From Clostridiales bacterium (GTDB lineage: Bacteria; Bacillota; Clostridia; Saccharofermentanales; Saccharofermentanaceae): a DNA stretch of 64,000 nucleotides. The stretch spans positions 186,001 to 250,000 of the forward strand of contig JAFSPU010000003.1 in the NCBI GenBank assembly GCA_017451265.1, in the 5' to 3' direction. How positions within the stretch are numbered: the stretch's first letter is position 1; every line of letters starts with the position of its first letter. Of the stretch, positions 53,036 to 62,500 are shown piece after piece. The position numbers and the translations under genes are program-made. Below the pieces are notes generated by a model that worked only from the letters and a program-made list of their open reading frames with translations, had not been told where the DNA came from and did not search any database.

Positions 53036-53068
53036 GCGGTGTTTAGAACATATGCTCTAAGACACCGC
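53036..53068 (-). promoter_or_regulatory. 33-base near-perfect palindrome in the SPFH leader
   Basis: The two halves, GCGGTGTTTAGAACAT and its near-complement, differ by one mismatch and one bulge around a central CATATG. It begins 27 bases before the start and lies between a possible -10 (TATGAT) and the ribosome binding site, so it is either an operator or a stable 5' RNA hairpin. Confidence 0.6.
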
Positions 53069-53130
53069 AACTATTTTATCATATTTAGGTTAACTTGAAC
53101 AAATATAATTTAGGAAATTTTCCGCGTCTT

Positions 53131-54981
53131 TCAGACTGAACCTGTCGGTGTTTCCTCCGTCTGAACAGTCTCCACTGCTGCGTGGTTCTCGCCTGCGAAA
53201 CCGTCCGTGATACCGTCACCCTTATTCGGATTGATCTTGGAGTAAACAAGATCTACCGAGAAAGCGGCCACCAGAACAACTGCCACTGGAAGAAGCTTCA
53301 TCGGTTTGATCTTACGTACAGCATCATCGATCAAAGGTGATAGCAAATAGATAAATGCGAGACCGGCAACGCCGAAGATAAGCAGTCCTTCAGCACAGAT
53401 CCTGCCGTTAAGATTAAGGAAGAATCCGTCATAGTTCCACCACTGCGCGCCGAAAGCATACTCAAGGTACACGCTCGTGCCGTACTCTAAAGCTCCACAC
53501 AGACCCATCGTAGCAAAGAAATGCTTCGAAGGTGATTTACGCAGAGGGAAAAGGAAGATAAGAATCGCGAGTCCGCCTGCGCCGTAGATAGGAAGCCAGG
53601 GACCGTGCAGTACACCTCTGTTGATGTAGTGGCCCTGAAGCATGTAGTAGTAGAACACTTCCCATACCCAGCCGAAGCCGGAATAGATGAAGAACATCAT
53701 TACGAGTGAAAGAACTGAATAATGACGCATGTAGTGAAGTGATGCAAACCTGCCGCTCTTGCCGGAAATACCGTACCAGGGTGAGAGCTTGGTAGGATAG
53801 CTTATTCCGTCAAGCTCATCCTTAATTGTGATATAACGCTGGCGGCTTGCCTGGTTCTCTTCATACTTCATCTCGTCCTCTGTATTCCAAAGAACGACAC
53901 CTAGATGCTCCGCGAAGAACTTCTTGGCGCCCGTCAGGCCCTGCAGTTCATACTCGGGTGTGGCAAGCACGTTCACTGCCTCTGAATACGCACCCTTAAG
54001 GCGTGCAAAATCAGCCCTTTCGAAAAGATAACGGTCATTAAGCAGTTCGCTTCCGGAAACATTATTGTCGATGGCATGCTTACGCATTGAAGCGTAGAAC
54101 TCGGAGTACACACAAAGCTTGTAAGGGTTGCAGAAGAATATATCTGTAAGGCCGACAGTGATTACTGAAAGAATCCTCCATCCAAACATCGTGAGGTCGT
54201 TAATAAACAGATCCATCTTGTAACCCTTCGACATATTCCAGGAAAGCTTGATGGCCTGCCACGGCTTGATCTTAGGATTCTCAGCAATGACGAAAGGAAC
54301 CATGAACAATCCGTAATATACGATCGGGAAACCGATGATGGTAGCAAGTGCGATCACTTCGAATACCGTCTGAAGCGCCATTGCGAGAGCAACACGCAGC
54401 CATGACTTAGAACGCGATACGAAGATAAATCTGCTGATAGGCACTGTCTTGTAGAGCCTTCCCTCCAGCGTCATTCTTCGCATGACAACCATAAAGACGA
54501 GCTGGACAAACATCCAGAAAGCAATGGCTACTGCTGATGCAAGTATGATCATGATCCTGTCAGCCACGCTCTCAGAGCCGACAATATTAAGAACAGCCGA
54601 TGATATTGTGGAAGCTGCAGTACCGGATGCAAAAATATCGAGAATCTGATTGATGGTACCTGCGGACCTTGCAAATATCTCACTCTTCTTCTCATCCTCG
54701 AGCTGAATGGTCTGCGTTAAATCTTGAAGAACCTCAGTAACAGTAGAACTTCCGGTCAGAGTTGCAGCCTGCTCCTCCTGCTCGATTACAGCTTCTTCAT
54801 AACCGTTGAAGATAGCACTTACCGGATCAGTTCTTACACCGAAAAGGTTATCTGAAGTAGAGAATTCAGCACCTATCAACGCCGCGAAAAGACACATCAA
54901 AATAAATATAAAATAGTGCCTGCCTACATTAACCTTGGCAGTCTTCTTGAAGCCTCTTCTGGTCTTAGCGTCAATAAGCAT
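53131..54981 (-). CDS. DUF975-CmpB (PF06541) fusion membrane protein
   Basis: A 616-residue polytopic membrane protein in two halves. Residues 1-340 resemble DUF975 proteins (RMTLEGRLYKTVPISRFIF, IKPWQAIKLSWNMSKGYK), with five to six helices. Residues 415-580 are a PF06541 domain with GFGWVWEVFYYYMLQGHY and GPWLPIYGAGG, the same family as the plus-strand gene at 3499-4056. The last 35 residues are acidic. No function is established for either part. Its start overlaps the P-loop ATPase gene by 11 bases, and GAAGGAAT precedes the ATG. Confidence 0.8.
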   Translation of the reverse strand: MLIDAKTRRGFKKTAKVNVGRHYFIFILMCLFAALIGAEFSTSDNLFGVRTDPVSAIFNGYEEAVIEQEEQAATLTGSSTVTEVLQDLTQTIQLEDEKKSEIFARSAGTINQILDIFASGTAASTISSAVLNIVGSESVADRIMIILASAVAIAFWMFVQLVFMVVMRRMTLEGRLYKTVPISRFIFVSRSKSWLRVALAMALQTVFEVIALATIIGFPIVYYGLFMVPFVIAENPKIKPWQAIKLSWNMSKGYKMDLFINDLTMFGWRILSVITVGLTDIFFCNPYKLCVYSEFYASMRKHAIDNNVSGSELLNDRYLFERADFARLKGAYSEAVNVLATPEYELQGLTGAKKFFAEHLGVVLWNTEDEMKYEENQASRQRYITIKDELDGISYPTKLSPWYGISGKSGRFASLHYMRHYSVLSLVMMFFIYSGFGWVWEVFYYYMLQGHYINRGVLHGPWLPIYGAGGLAILIFLFPLRKSPSKHFFATMGLCGALEYGTSVYLEYAFGAQWWNYDGFFLNLNGRICAEGLLIFGVAGLAFIYLLSPLIDDAVRKIKPMKLLPVAVVLVAAFSVDLVYSKINPNKGDGITDGFAGENHAAVETVQTEETPTGSV

Positions 54982-55648
54982 AGTTAATATTCCTTCTCAT
55001 CTTCATAACAGCAGGCGTACCCAGATTACTTATCTGATCATCCTGAACAACACCCTCCATAAAAGTGGTCAGAACTACGGGTATTCCTGTTCTTTCAGAT
55101 ACTTCCTTAAGGATCTTCTCCCCTTCAAGTATATCTTCATATGTCGTTTGTTCAAGAATATTTGTGTTATTTATAAATCCTTTGATTTTTAATTTGGACG
55201 CTTCCTGAAGTTCAGAAGCCATTACGATAATCTCGTCGGCTGTCGAAGTGAAAGGTCTTCTGGTGTTAACAGCCATGAGAAGCTCCGCATCAGTCTGATC
55301 AAGCCTGGACTTCATGGAACCTAAGATCGTGGCGCCCATGTCCTCGCCTCCGATGTCGAACACACCCATATAGCTGTCGTCATCGAAGATTACATAGACC
55401 TCACCGCTTAGTACCGGAGCATCTACATTAGAGTTAGCATACATCGGGCTTATGAGCCTGATATCGTTCTTCTCGAGCTCCTTAGCAGCATCGGAAGATC
55501 TGTAGAACGGGTTTACTATATCAAGATCCGCGAGCAGAACTTTCTGATCCGGGTTTTCCCTGCGCATGTTAAGAGCGAGGTTTACCGATACTTCGCTCTT
55601 ACCGCTTCCGTATGCACCGATGATTATCTTAAGTCTGCTGTCTTTCAT
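54971..55648 (-). CDS. P-loop ATPase of the MinD/ParA superfamily
   Basis: A 225-residue SIMIBI-class nucleotide-binding protein. The P-loop IIGAYGSGKSEVSVNLAL is at residues 6-23, LLADLDIVNPFYRSSDA is the switch region and MGVFDIGGEDMGATILGS is the Walker B region. It lacks the deviant first lysine of true MinD. The start is the ATG at 55648; a TTG six codons earlier is possible. It overlaps the downstream DUF975-fusion membrane protein by 11 bases, so the pair may be an ATPase with its membrane partner. No known pathway. Confidence 0.85.
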   Translation of the reverse strand: MKDSRLKIIIGAYGSGKSEVSVNLALNMRRENPDQKVLLADLDIVNPFYRSSDAAKELEKNDIRLISPMYANSNVDAPVLSGEVYVIFDDDSYMGVFDIGGEDMGATILGSMKSRLDQTDAELLMAVNTRRPFTSTADEIIVMASELQEASKLKIKGFINNTNILEQTTYEDILEGEKILKEVSERTGIPVVLTTFMEGVVQDDQISNLGTPAVMKMRRNINYAY

Positions 55649-55662
55649 ACTTACCCTGCCTT

Positions 55663-58137
55663 TCAAACGAGCTTGGCGATGGTCACGCCGTCTCCGCCTT
55701 CAGCAGGATCACCCTGCCTGAATTCCTTTACTCTGGGATCGACACTAAGCTTGCCCGTAACCGCAGATCTAAGCGCACCCGTTCCCTTGCCGTGAACGAT
55801 CCTGACTGTCTTAAGGCCGGCAAGCGAGCAGTCGTCGATGTACTTGTCGAGCGCTGCTTCCGCCTCGTTCACCTTCATGCCGATAAGCATAAGCTCGGAG
55901 ACGACAGTCTGCGCCTTGGCTACCTTAAGCGACGAAGTGCTTCCGGCCTTACCTGCACCCTTATACTTCGCAAAGAGTGTGTCCTCTGGCTCCGCAGGCT
56001 TCTGCAGCTGCTCGGCAGTCGGGGTCCGAAGCTCACTTAAAAGCACGTTATACGTCATGATGCCGCTCTGGATCCTGATCTTCGCATTTGGCTTATCAGA
56101 GGAATCAAGAGCCGTACCCACCACGCCCAGGTTCGGCGCGTAGTACTTCTGACCCTTCTCTATTTTCTTCGGCGGTTCACCGGGAAGGCTCGTCTTCAGC
56201 GAGACATCATCATCGTCATCTGAAGCCAAATCCTTAACACCGGCGCGCAGCCTTCTTCTGATCTTGTCGAGTTCTGCCTTAGCATCCTCATCGTAGTTCT
56301 TCTTTGCCTTCTTCTTTACCTGGCGTATGAGCTCATCGAGCTCTTCCTGCTTGTTCTCAAGAAGCTCCTTCTGCTTTGCACGGGTATCGTTAAGGATCTT
56401 AGTCTTGGAAGCCTTCAGGGCTTTACGCTCCTCCTCAAGCTCCGCAATCTTGTCCTTAAGCTCTTTATTAAGCTTCTCGTTCTCCTTCTCAAGTGCACCT
56501 GCCTTGCGGCGGTCTGCTTCGGCCTCTGACAGGAGCTTCTCAAGCTTAAGATCCTCATCTGTCATGCGAGCCTTGGCGTCATCAATGATGTGCGCGGGCA
56601 TGCCGAGTTTCTTGGAGATAATGAAAGCATTACTCGTGCCGGAAGTTCCGATTATCAGGCGGTAAGTGGGGCTTAGGGTGTCCGTGTCGAACTCACAGGA
56701 CGCGTTCATAACCCCCTCTGTAGTAACGGCATACTCCTTAAGTTCACGGTAATGCGTGGTAGCCATCACGATGCAGCCCTTTTCGCGCAGGGCCTCGAGT
56801 ACGGCAACAGCAAGCGCGGCGCCCTCAGCGGGATCCGTACCGGAACCGAGCTCATCAAGGAGTACCAGGGACCTTCCCCTTATGTTCTTCAGAATGAAAA
56901 CGATATTCGAGATATGTGCCGAGAACGTGGACAGGCTCTGCTCAATGCTCTGCTCGTCGCCGATGTCCGCGAGCACTCTGTCGAAAACGGATACTTCCGT
57001 TCCCGCGGCACACGGTATCATGAGGCCCGTCATAGTCATGAGCGTCATGAGACCGCACGTCTTAAGGCAGACAGTCTTACCGCCGGTGTTAGGTCCCGTG
57101 ATGACGAGCGTGCCGTACTTGTCTCCGTTCTCAATGTCTACGGGCACGACCTCATCCTTACCGATGAGAGGGTGGCGTGCCTTACACAGCTTGATGTGAC
57201 CGCTGGTGTTCAGTATCGGCTTCACAGCATTCATGCTAACAGCGAGTTCAGCCTTGGCCGCATTGAAGTCAATCTGGGCGATCAGCTCCATGTCACTTCT
57301 TAAAACGGTATCGGACCTGCCGACCATTGAAGTCAGATTCTCAAGTATCCTCTCTATTTCTGCTTCTTCCAGTGAAGCGAGCTCGCGGATCCTGTTATTG
57401 GCTTCGACGACACCCATAGGCTCGATGAATACAGTCTGACCCGTGGATGAAGTGTCATGTATGATTCCAGGTATCTTGGAGCGGTACTCGGACTTAACAG
57501 GAACGCAGTATCTTCCGTCCCTGATCGTGATGATCTGCTCCTGGAGAGCATCAGCGCTGTTTCTTATGATCCTGTCGAGTATTACTCTTATCGATCTTAC
57601 GACATCCTTCGTCTCTCTTCTGATCGAATAAAGTTCATTGCTCGCGCGGTCATTCATCTCCGTGTCGTTTACGATACACGTGAAGATCTCATCCTGAAGT
57701 CTCTGCTCGGGCTCCAGTGCTGCGATCGACATGAATAGATTCGTATCAGCGAGGTCCTGCCTTTTGTCATCGGAGACCACCTTTTTAAGATCGACGATGC
57801 TTCTTAAGAAGATGCCGATATCAAGGAGCTGACGCATATCGAGCGTGCCGCCTGCCTTGATATAGCGAAGGCTCTCGTCGACGGGCGGAAATGAGCCTAT
57901 CGGCAGACTTCCGAACTTGCTTATGTATGTATATGCTTCGTATGTATCCTCCAGGCTTTCCTTGACCACTTCAGGGTCTGTCGTAGGGAATGCAGACGAA
58001 GCAAGAGAACGCCCGTAGGACGTTCTCGTGGATTCAATGAGCTTCTCTTTGATTTTGTCGAATTCGAGTACGCTTAATACACGTCCTCTAATCTTCTTTC
58101 GCTCTGCTTCTTCTTCAAATGTTGTGTACTTGTACAT
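55663..58137 (-). CDS. mutS2: endonuclease MutS2
   Basis: An 824-residue MutS2. The MutS-like ATPase core has LVITGPNTGGKTVCLKTCGLM, VLLDELGSGTDPAEGAALAVA and MATTHYRELKEYA. A long Lys/Glu coiled coil follows (about 520-640), and an Smr nuclease domain ends the protein with VRIVHGKGTGALRSAV. MutS2 in Bacillota resolves collided ribosomes and suppresses recombination. It lies 11 bases behind pfkA and 14 bases before the ATPase gene. Confidence 0.96.
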   Translation of the reverse strand: MYKYTTFEEEAERKKIRGRVLSVLEFDKIKEKLIESTRTSYGRSLASSAFPTTDPEVVKESLEDTYEAYTYISKFGSLPIGSFPPVDESLRYIKAGGTLDMRQLLDIGIFLRSIVDLKKVVSDDKRQDLADTNLFMSIAALEPEQRLQDEIFTCIVNDTEMNDRASNELYSIRRETKDVVRSIRVILDRIIRNSADALQEQIITIRDGRYCVPVKSEYRSKIPGIIHDTSSTGQTVFIEPMGVVEANNRIRELASLEEAEIERILENLTSMVGRSDTVLRSDMELIAQIDFNAAKAELAVSMNAVKPILNTSGHIKLCKARHPLIGKDEVVPVDIENGDKYGTLVITGPNTGGKTVCLKTCGLMTLMTMTGLMIPCAAGTEVSVFDRVLADIGDEQSIEQSLSTFSAHISNIVFILKNIRGRSLVLLDELGSGTDPAEGAALAVAVLEALREKGCIVMATTHYRELKEYAVTTEGVMNASCEFDTDTLSPTYRLIIGTSGTSNAFIISKKLGMPAHIIDDAKARMTDEDLKLEKLLSEAEADRRKAGALEKENEKLNKELKDKIAELEEERKALKASKTKILNDTRAKQKELLENKQEELDELIRQVKKKAKKNYDEDAKAELDKIRRRLRAGVKDLASDDDDDVSLKTSLPGEPPKKIEKGQKYYAPNLGVVGTALDSSDKPNAKIRIQSGIMTYNVLLSELRTPTAEQLQKPAEPEDTLFAKYKGAGKAGSTSSLKVAKAQTVVSELMLIGMKVNEAEAALDKYIDDCSLAGLKTVRIVHGKGTGALRSAVTGKLSVDPRVKEFRQGDPAEGGDGVTIAKLV

Positions 58138-58148
58138 TGACCTTTCTC

Positions 58149-59204
58149 TTATGAAAGTCTCATCGCATTCTCGATCTCTATCTCAGGGATCGTCTTCTTC
58201 ATGGCAAGTCCCTCCTCGAGATCGATGTCGGTGATCTTACCGTTCTTCTCTACGATGATCCTGTTATATCTCTTCTGCAGCAGGCAGTCGATGGCGCGTA
58301 CACCCATGAGGCTTGCTGTAGTTCTGTCGCGAAGCGTAGGTGAACCGCCTCTCTGGAGGTGTCCGAGGATAGTAGGTCTGGACTCGATACCTGTCTGCTT
58401 CTCTATTCTCTGTGCTATGTCAGTGGCATTGCCTGCGCCCTCGGCAACGATAACGATGTAATGTCTCTTACCCTTGTTTCTGCCGTCGAGGATTACTCTT
58501 AATACATCCTTGTCGAAGTCGAAAGGTACTTCAGGAATGAGGATAACCTCTGCACCTGTGGCGATACCTACGTTAAGTGCGATGTAACCTGCGCTTCTTC
58601 CCATTACCTCGATAACTGAGCAGCGCTCGTGTGAGGAAGCTGTATCACGGAGCTTATCGATGGCTTCCATAGCTGTATTCATTGATGTGTCGTAACCGAT
58701 GGTGTAGTCAGTACATCCGATGTCGTTGTCGATCGTACCGGGAATACCGATAACCGGAACTCCGAGTCTGGCAAGAGCTCTAGCTCCCTTGAAGGAACCG
58801 TCACCGCCTGATACTACGAGAGCATCGAGGTCATAGACTTCCATCATCTTGGCGCCTCTTAAGACACCTACGTCAGTCTGGAATGTCTTGGATCTTGCTG
58901 TCATGAGGAATGTTCCGCCTCTCTGGAGAGTCTCGGAAACGTCTCTCATACCGATCTGGGAGATCTCACCCTTCCAAAGACCGTGGTAACCTCTTGTTAC
59001 GCCGTATACTTCCATGCCGGAATTGATTCCCGCGCGGACAACAGCTCTGATAGTAGCATTCATTCCAGGAGCATCACCGCCGCTGGTGAGGACGCCGATT
59101 CGCTTTACGGGAGCAACCTCGTCAGGATTAACGTTGTCGTAATTCTTGGCTGTAAGAGTGCTGATATCGGGAATATTAGTCTCGTCATAAGGAATATTAA
59201 ACAT
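58149..59204 (-). CDS. pfkA: ATP-dependent 6-phosphofructokinase with N-terminal extension
   Basis: A 351-residue phosphofructokinase, adding phosphate to fructose 6-phosphate. The core begins KRIGVLTSGGDAPGMNATIR at residue 34; LVVSGGDGSFKGA has the Gly typical of the ATP form, and IPGTIDNDIGCTDYTIGYDT holds the catalytic Asp. Typical bacterial PfkA has about 320 residues and begins at that point, so this one carries some 33 extra residues (MFNIPYDETNIPDISTLT onward). GTGGAGGTG precedes the ATG. TATAAT just after the prepilin gene may be a promoter. It is followed by mutS2. Confidence 0.95.
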   Translation of the reverse strand: MFNIPYDETNIPDISTLTAKNYDNVNPDEVAPVKRIGVLTSGGDAPGMNATIRAVVRAGINSGMEVYGVTRGYHGLWKGEISQIGMRDVSETLQRGGTFLMTARSKTFQTDVGVLRGAKMMEVYDLDALVVSGGDGSFKGARALARLGVPVIGIPGTIDNDIGCTDYTIGYDTSMNTAMEAIDKLRDTASSHERCSVIEVMGRSAGYIALNVGIATGAEVILIPEVPFDFDKDVLRVILDGRNKGKRHYIVIVAEGAGNATDIAQRIEKQTGIESRPTILGHLQRGGSPTLRDRTTASLMGVRAIDCLLQKRYNRIIVEKNGKITDIDLEEGLAMKKTIPEIEIENAMRLS

Positions 59205-59262
59205 GTTAAAAACACCTCCACAGGAGTTATTAGAATCGATATATTATACACTATTCTGGAAA

Positions 59263-59466
59263 TCAGCCTATATCAGCATCGATAGCCGCATTGATTTCAG
59301 CTACAGACGCATTATGTACGGACATGGAAGCGGCGGCATTACGGGCTTTACTGAGATAACCGCCTATGCCGAAGACGAGGACTGCAGCAAGAATGACTAT
59401 GATGGCAATAACAAGAACCATCTCGATGAGCGTAAAGCCTTTACGCGACTTGACAATCTTCTTCAT
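59263..59466 (-). CDS. orphan prepilin-like protein
   Basis: A 67-residue protein with a type IV prepilin N-terminus: basic leader MKKIVKSRKG, then FTLIEMVLVIAIIVILAAVL, in which the first F after G would be methylated after prepilin peptidase cleavage. The pilin part after the helix is only about 35 residues, too short for a normal pilin globular domain. It may be a minor pseudopilin or a membrane peptide. No prepilin peptidase or assembly ATPase is in the window. GGAGGAGG precedes the start. Confidence 0.8.
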   Translation of the reverse strand: MKKIVKSRKGFTLIEMVLVIAIIVILAAVLVFGIGGYLSKARNAAASMSVHNASVAEINAAIDADIG

Positions 59467-59506
59467 GGAGCCTCCTCCTTCACATAATCCTTATTAGTTA
59501 ATTATA

Positions 59507-62500
59507 TCATTCCGAATCGCTTACATTGCCCTTTCCGCAAAGTTCACAAAGCTTTAACAAAACATCCGGCGAGGCATCGATGGAGCATACAGAGTCAAGT
59601 TCAGCGACACTTCCGTCACTGAATCTGACCTTCACTCTCGTATTGCCGTGGAAATATACAAGGAAATTCAGAAGGCGCTGATAACCGGCTCCGTTCGGAT
59701 CTCCGTTAAAACTAATGAGGATCGACCTGTCACCTGCAGGTTTCTCCGGAGCCGAGACAGCCTTCGGGGCGGGAGCCTGCTGTCTGGGCGCTGGGTTAAA
59801 ACCATTATGCGCGGCGTCATAAGTCTTCCTGAAAAGCCAGTTGGAGGTTACCTCCTGCACGGCAGAAGGGGTCTCGGGCATCGGGAAGATCGCATCAACA
59901 GAAAGTGAGAACGTATCCTCGCCCTGTATCCTCCTTCTGCCTATGAAAACATACGGCTTATCTGTCTCGATCATGCCCGCATACTTATCGAACACCTTGC
60001 CGAAAAGAGCAGCCTCGAACTGACCGTACATATCCTCGGCAACGAGCACAGCCATAGCGGTCTTGGACTTCGTGGTCCTAACCTTCTTCGAAAGAAGCAT
60101 TCCGCACATGATAACCTGCACATCATCATTTACGGATTCCTGCCTGCCCTCACTTACGGCTTCCCTGAAGGCACGCATGTCATAAGTGCAATATCTGTCG
60201 ATGAACGGGGTGTACTCTGCCATGGGGTGTCCGGACAGATATAGACCGACGACATCTTTCTCATAGGCAAGCTTCTGAACTTCTGGATACTCATTAACAT
60301 GATTTATCCTGATGGAGTTGTCAGTGGGGGCGGCCTCAGGAGAAACTATATCGAACAGGCTTAACTGTCCTTCTATATTCCTCGAATTCTCGACGGATAT
60401 CTTATCCATCTCTGTTCTTACTGTGGCGATCATGGTCGCTCTGTTAAGGCCTGTAAAGTCAAGAGCAGAAGAGAGCACCAGCGACTCCACCATATTCTTC
60501 TTAAGTCCGATCTTCGATGCTCTTCTTAAGAAATTCTCGAAGGATGTATAAGGTCCGTTCTCATCTCTGTCATCAGTAAGCTGATTAACAGCCGCTTCAC
60601 CTACATTCTTCAGAACAGACAGTCCGATCCTTATGGCCATCTTACCGTCTGGCAGTCTCTCCGTGGAGAACTTGGCACGGCTCTTGTTGACATCAGGCGG
60701 CAGTACCTCGATGCCCATCGGACCGCAGCAGTTAATGTAATATGCTGCAGCAGCTATGTTGAATCTGAAGGAGTTCATCATAGCAGCCATAAACTCAGCT
60801 GGATAATAGTATTTAAGATATGCCGTATAGTAACCGACAATTGCATAACATGCGGCGTGTGACTTGTTAAAAGCATAACCTGCGAATACTACGACCTCAT
60901 TATAGATCTTATCTGCGATCTGCTCGGGAACTCCGCGGTTAAGCGCGCCCTCGATCTGGCGTCCCGAATCATCTACGCCGCCGAAGATAAATAACTTTCG
61001 GTATTCCTCCATGAGCGATTTTTTCTTCTTACTCATCGCTCGTCTGATATTATCGGACTGACCCATCGAGAATCCGGCAAGGTCACGCACGATCTGCATT
61101 ACCTGTTCCTGATAGACCATACATCCGTAAGTAACATTAAGGATAGGCTCCAGAAGCGGATGGTCATAGGTTATCGACGCAGCATCATGCTTGGCTTTGA
61201 TGTACTTGGGGATCTGATCCATAGGTCCCGGTCTGTAAAGTGAGATACCGGCCGTAACATCTTCTATTGAAGAAGGCTTCAGGTCTTTCATGAATGAAGT
61301 CATTCCCGCACTTTCAAGCTGAAATATACCGACTGTATCTCCTCTACCGATCATGTCATATACATTCTGATCATCGAACGGGATCTTATCGAAATTAATA
61401 TCCACTCCGTAATTCTCTTTTACCATATCGGCAGCATCACGAAGCACAGTCAAAGTACGAAGACCTAAGAAGTCGAATTTTAGAAGGCCTACACTCTCTA
61501 TGTCAGCCTTGGCAAACTGAACGACAACGTTACCGTCATTAACTGACAGCGGCGCAATATCCGTTATCGGAACACCTGATATGATGACACCGGCGGCATG
61601 AGTCGAAGCGTGTCTCGGCATGCCCTCGAGCTTCATGGCGATGTCTATGACTTTCTTAACGTCAGGATCAGCCTCATACTCCTCGCGCATATCCTTGCGA
61701 AGTTCCATGGCAGCCTTTATCGTCATGCCCATGGCTTCAGGTATCATCTTGGCGATCTTATCTGTGCGGCTGTAAGGAAGATCCAGCACACGGCTGACAT
61801 CCCTAATGCAGCTTCTGGCTGCAAGAGTACCGAATGTGATTACCTGCGCCACTCTGTCCTGACCATATTTACGGGTAACATAATCAATAACTTCCTGGCG
61901 TCTTTCATAACAGAAATCGACGTCGAAATCAGGCATAGACACACGCTCGCTGTTCAGGAATCTTTCGAACACGAGAGTGTACTGAATGGGATCAACATCA
62001 GTAATACCGATCGCATATGCTGCGAGCGAACCCGCACCCGAACCTCTTCCGGGACCGACCATAATGCCGTTGGTCTTCGCAAAGTTAATAAAGTCCCATA
62101 CGATCAGATAGTAATCCGTATATCCCATGGAATTGATGACATTAAGCTCGTAGTCCGCCCTCTTCAGATACACTTCATGATCTGCGGCGGCGCCTCTTAT
62201 CTTAAACCTGTTCTCAAGTCCCGAAGTAACGAGATACTTAAGATACGCCTTGTTATCTGCGAAGCCTGAAGGTACATCATACTTAGGAAGATGAATTGTA
62301 TTAAAGTCATATTCCGCATTGCACATCTGTGCGATCCTGACAGTATTATCAACAGCCTCAGGGATCTCGGAGAAGAATCTTCTCATCTGAGTCTCGGACT
62401 TCACATAAAAATCATCGGTCTCGAACTTCATCCTGTCCGGGTCGCTTAATTTCGATCCCGTCTGCATGCACATCAGAACTTCCTGAACCTCATGGTCCTC

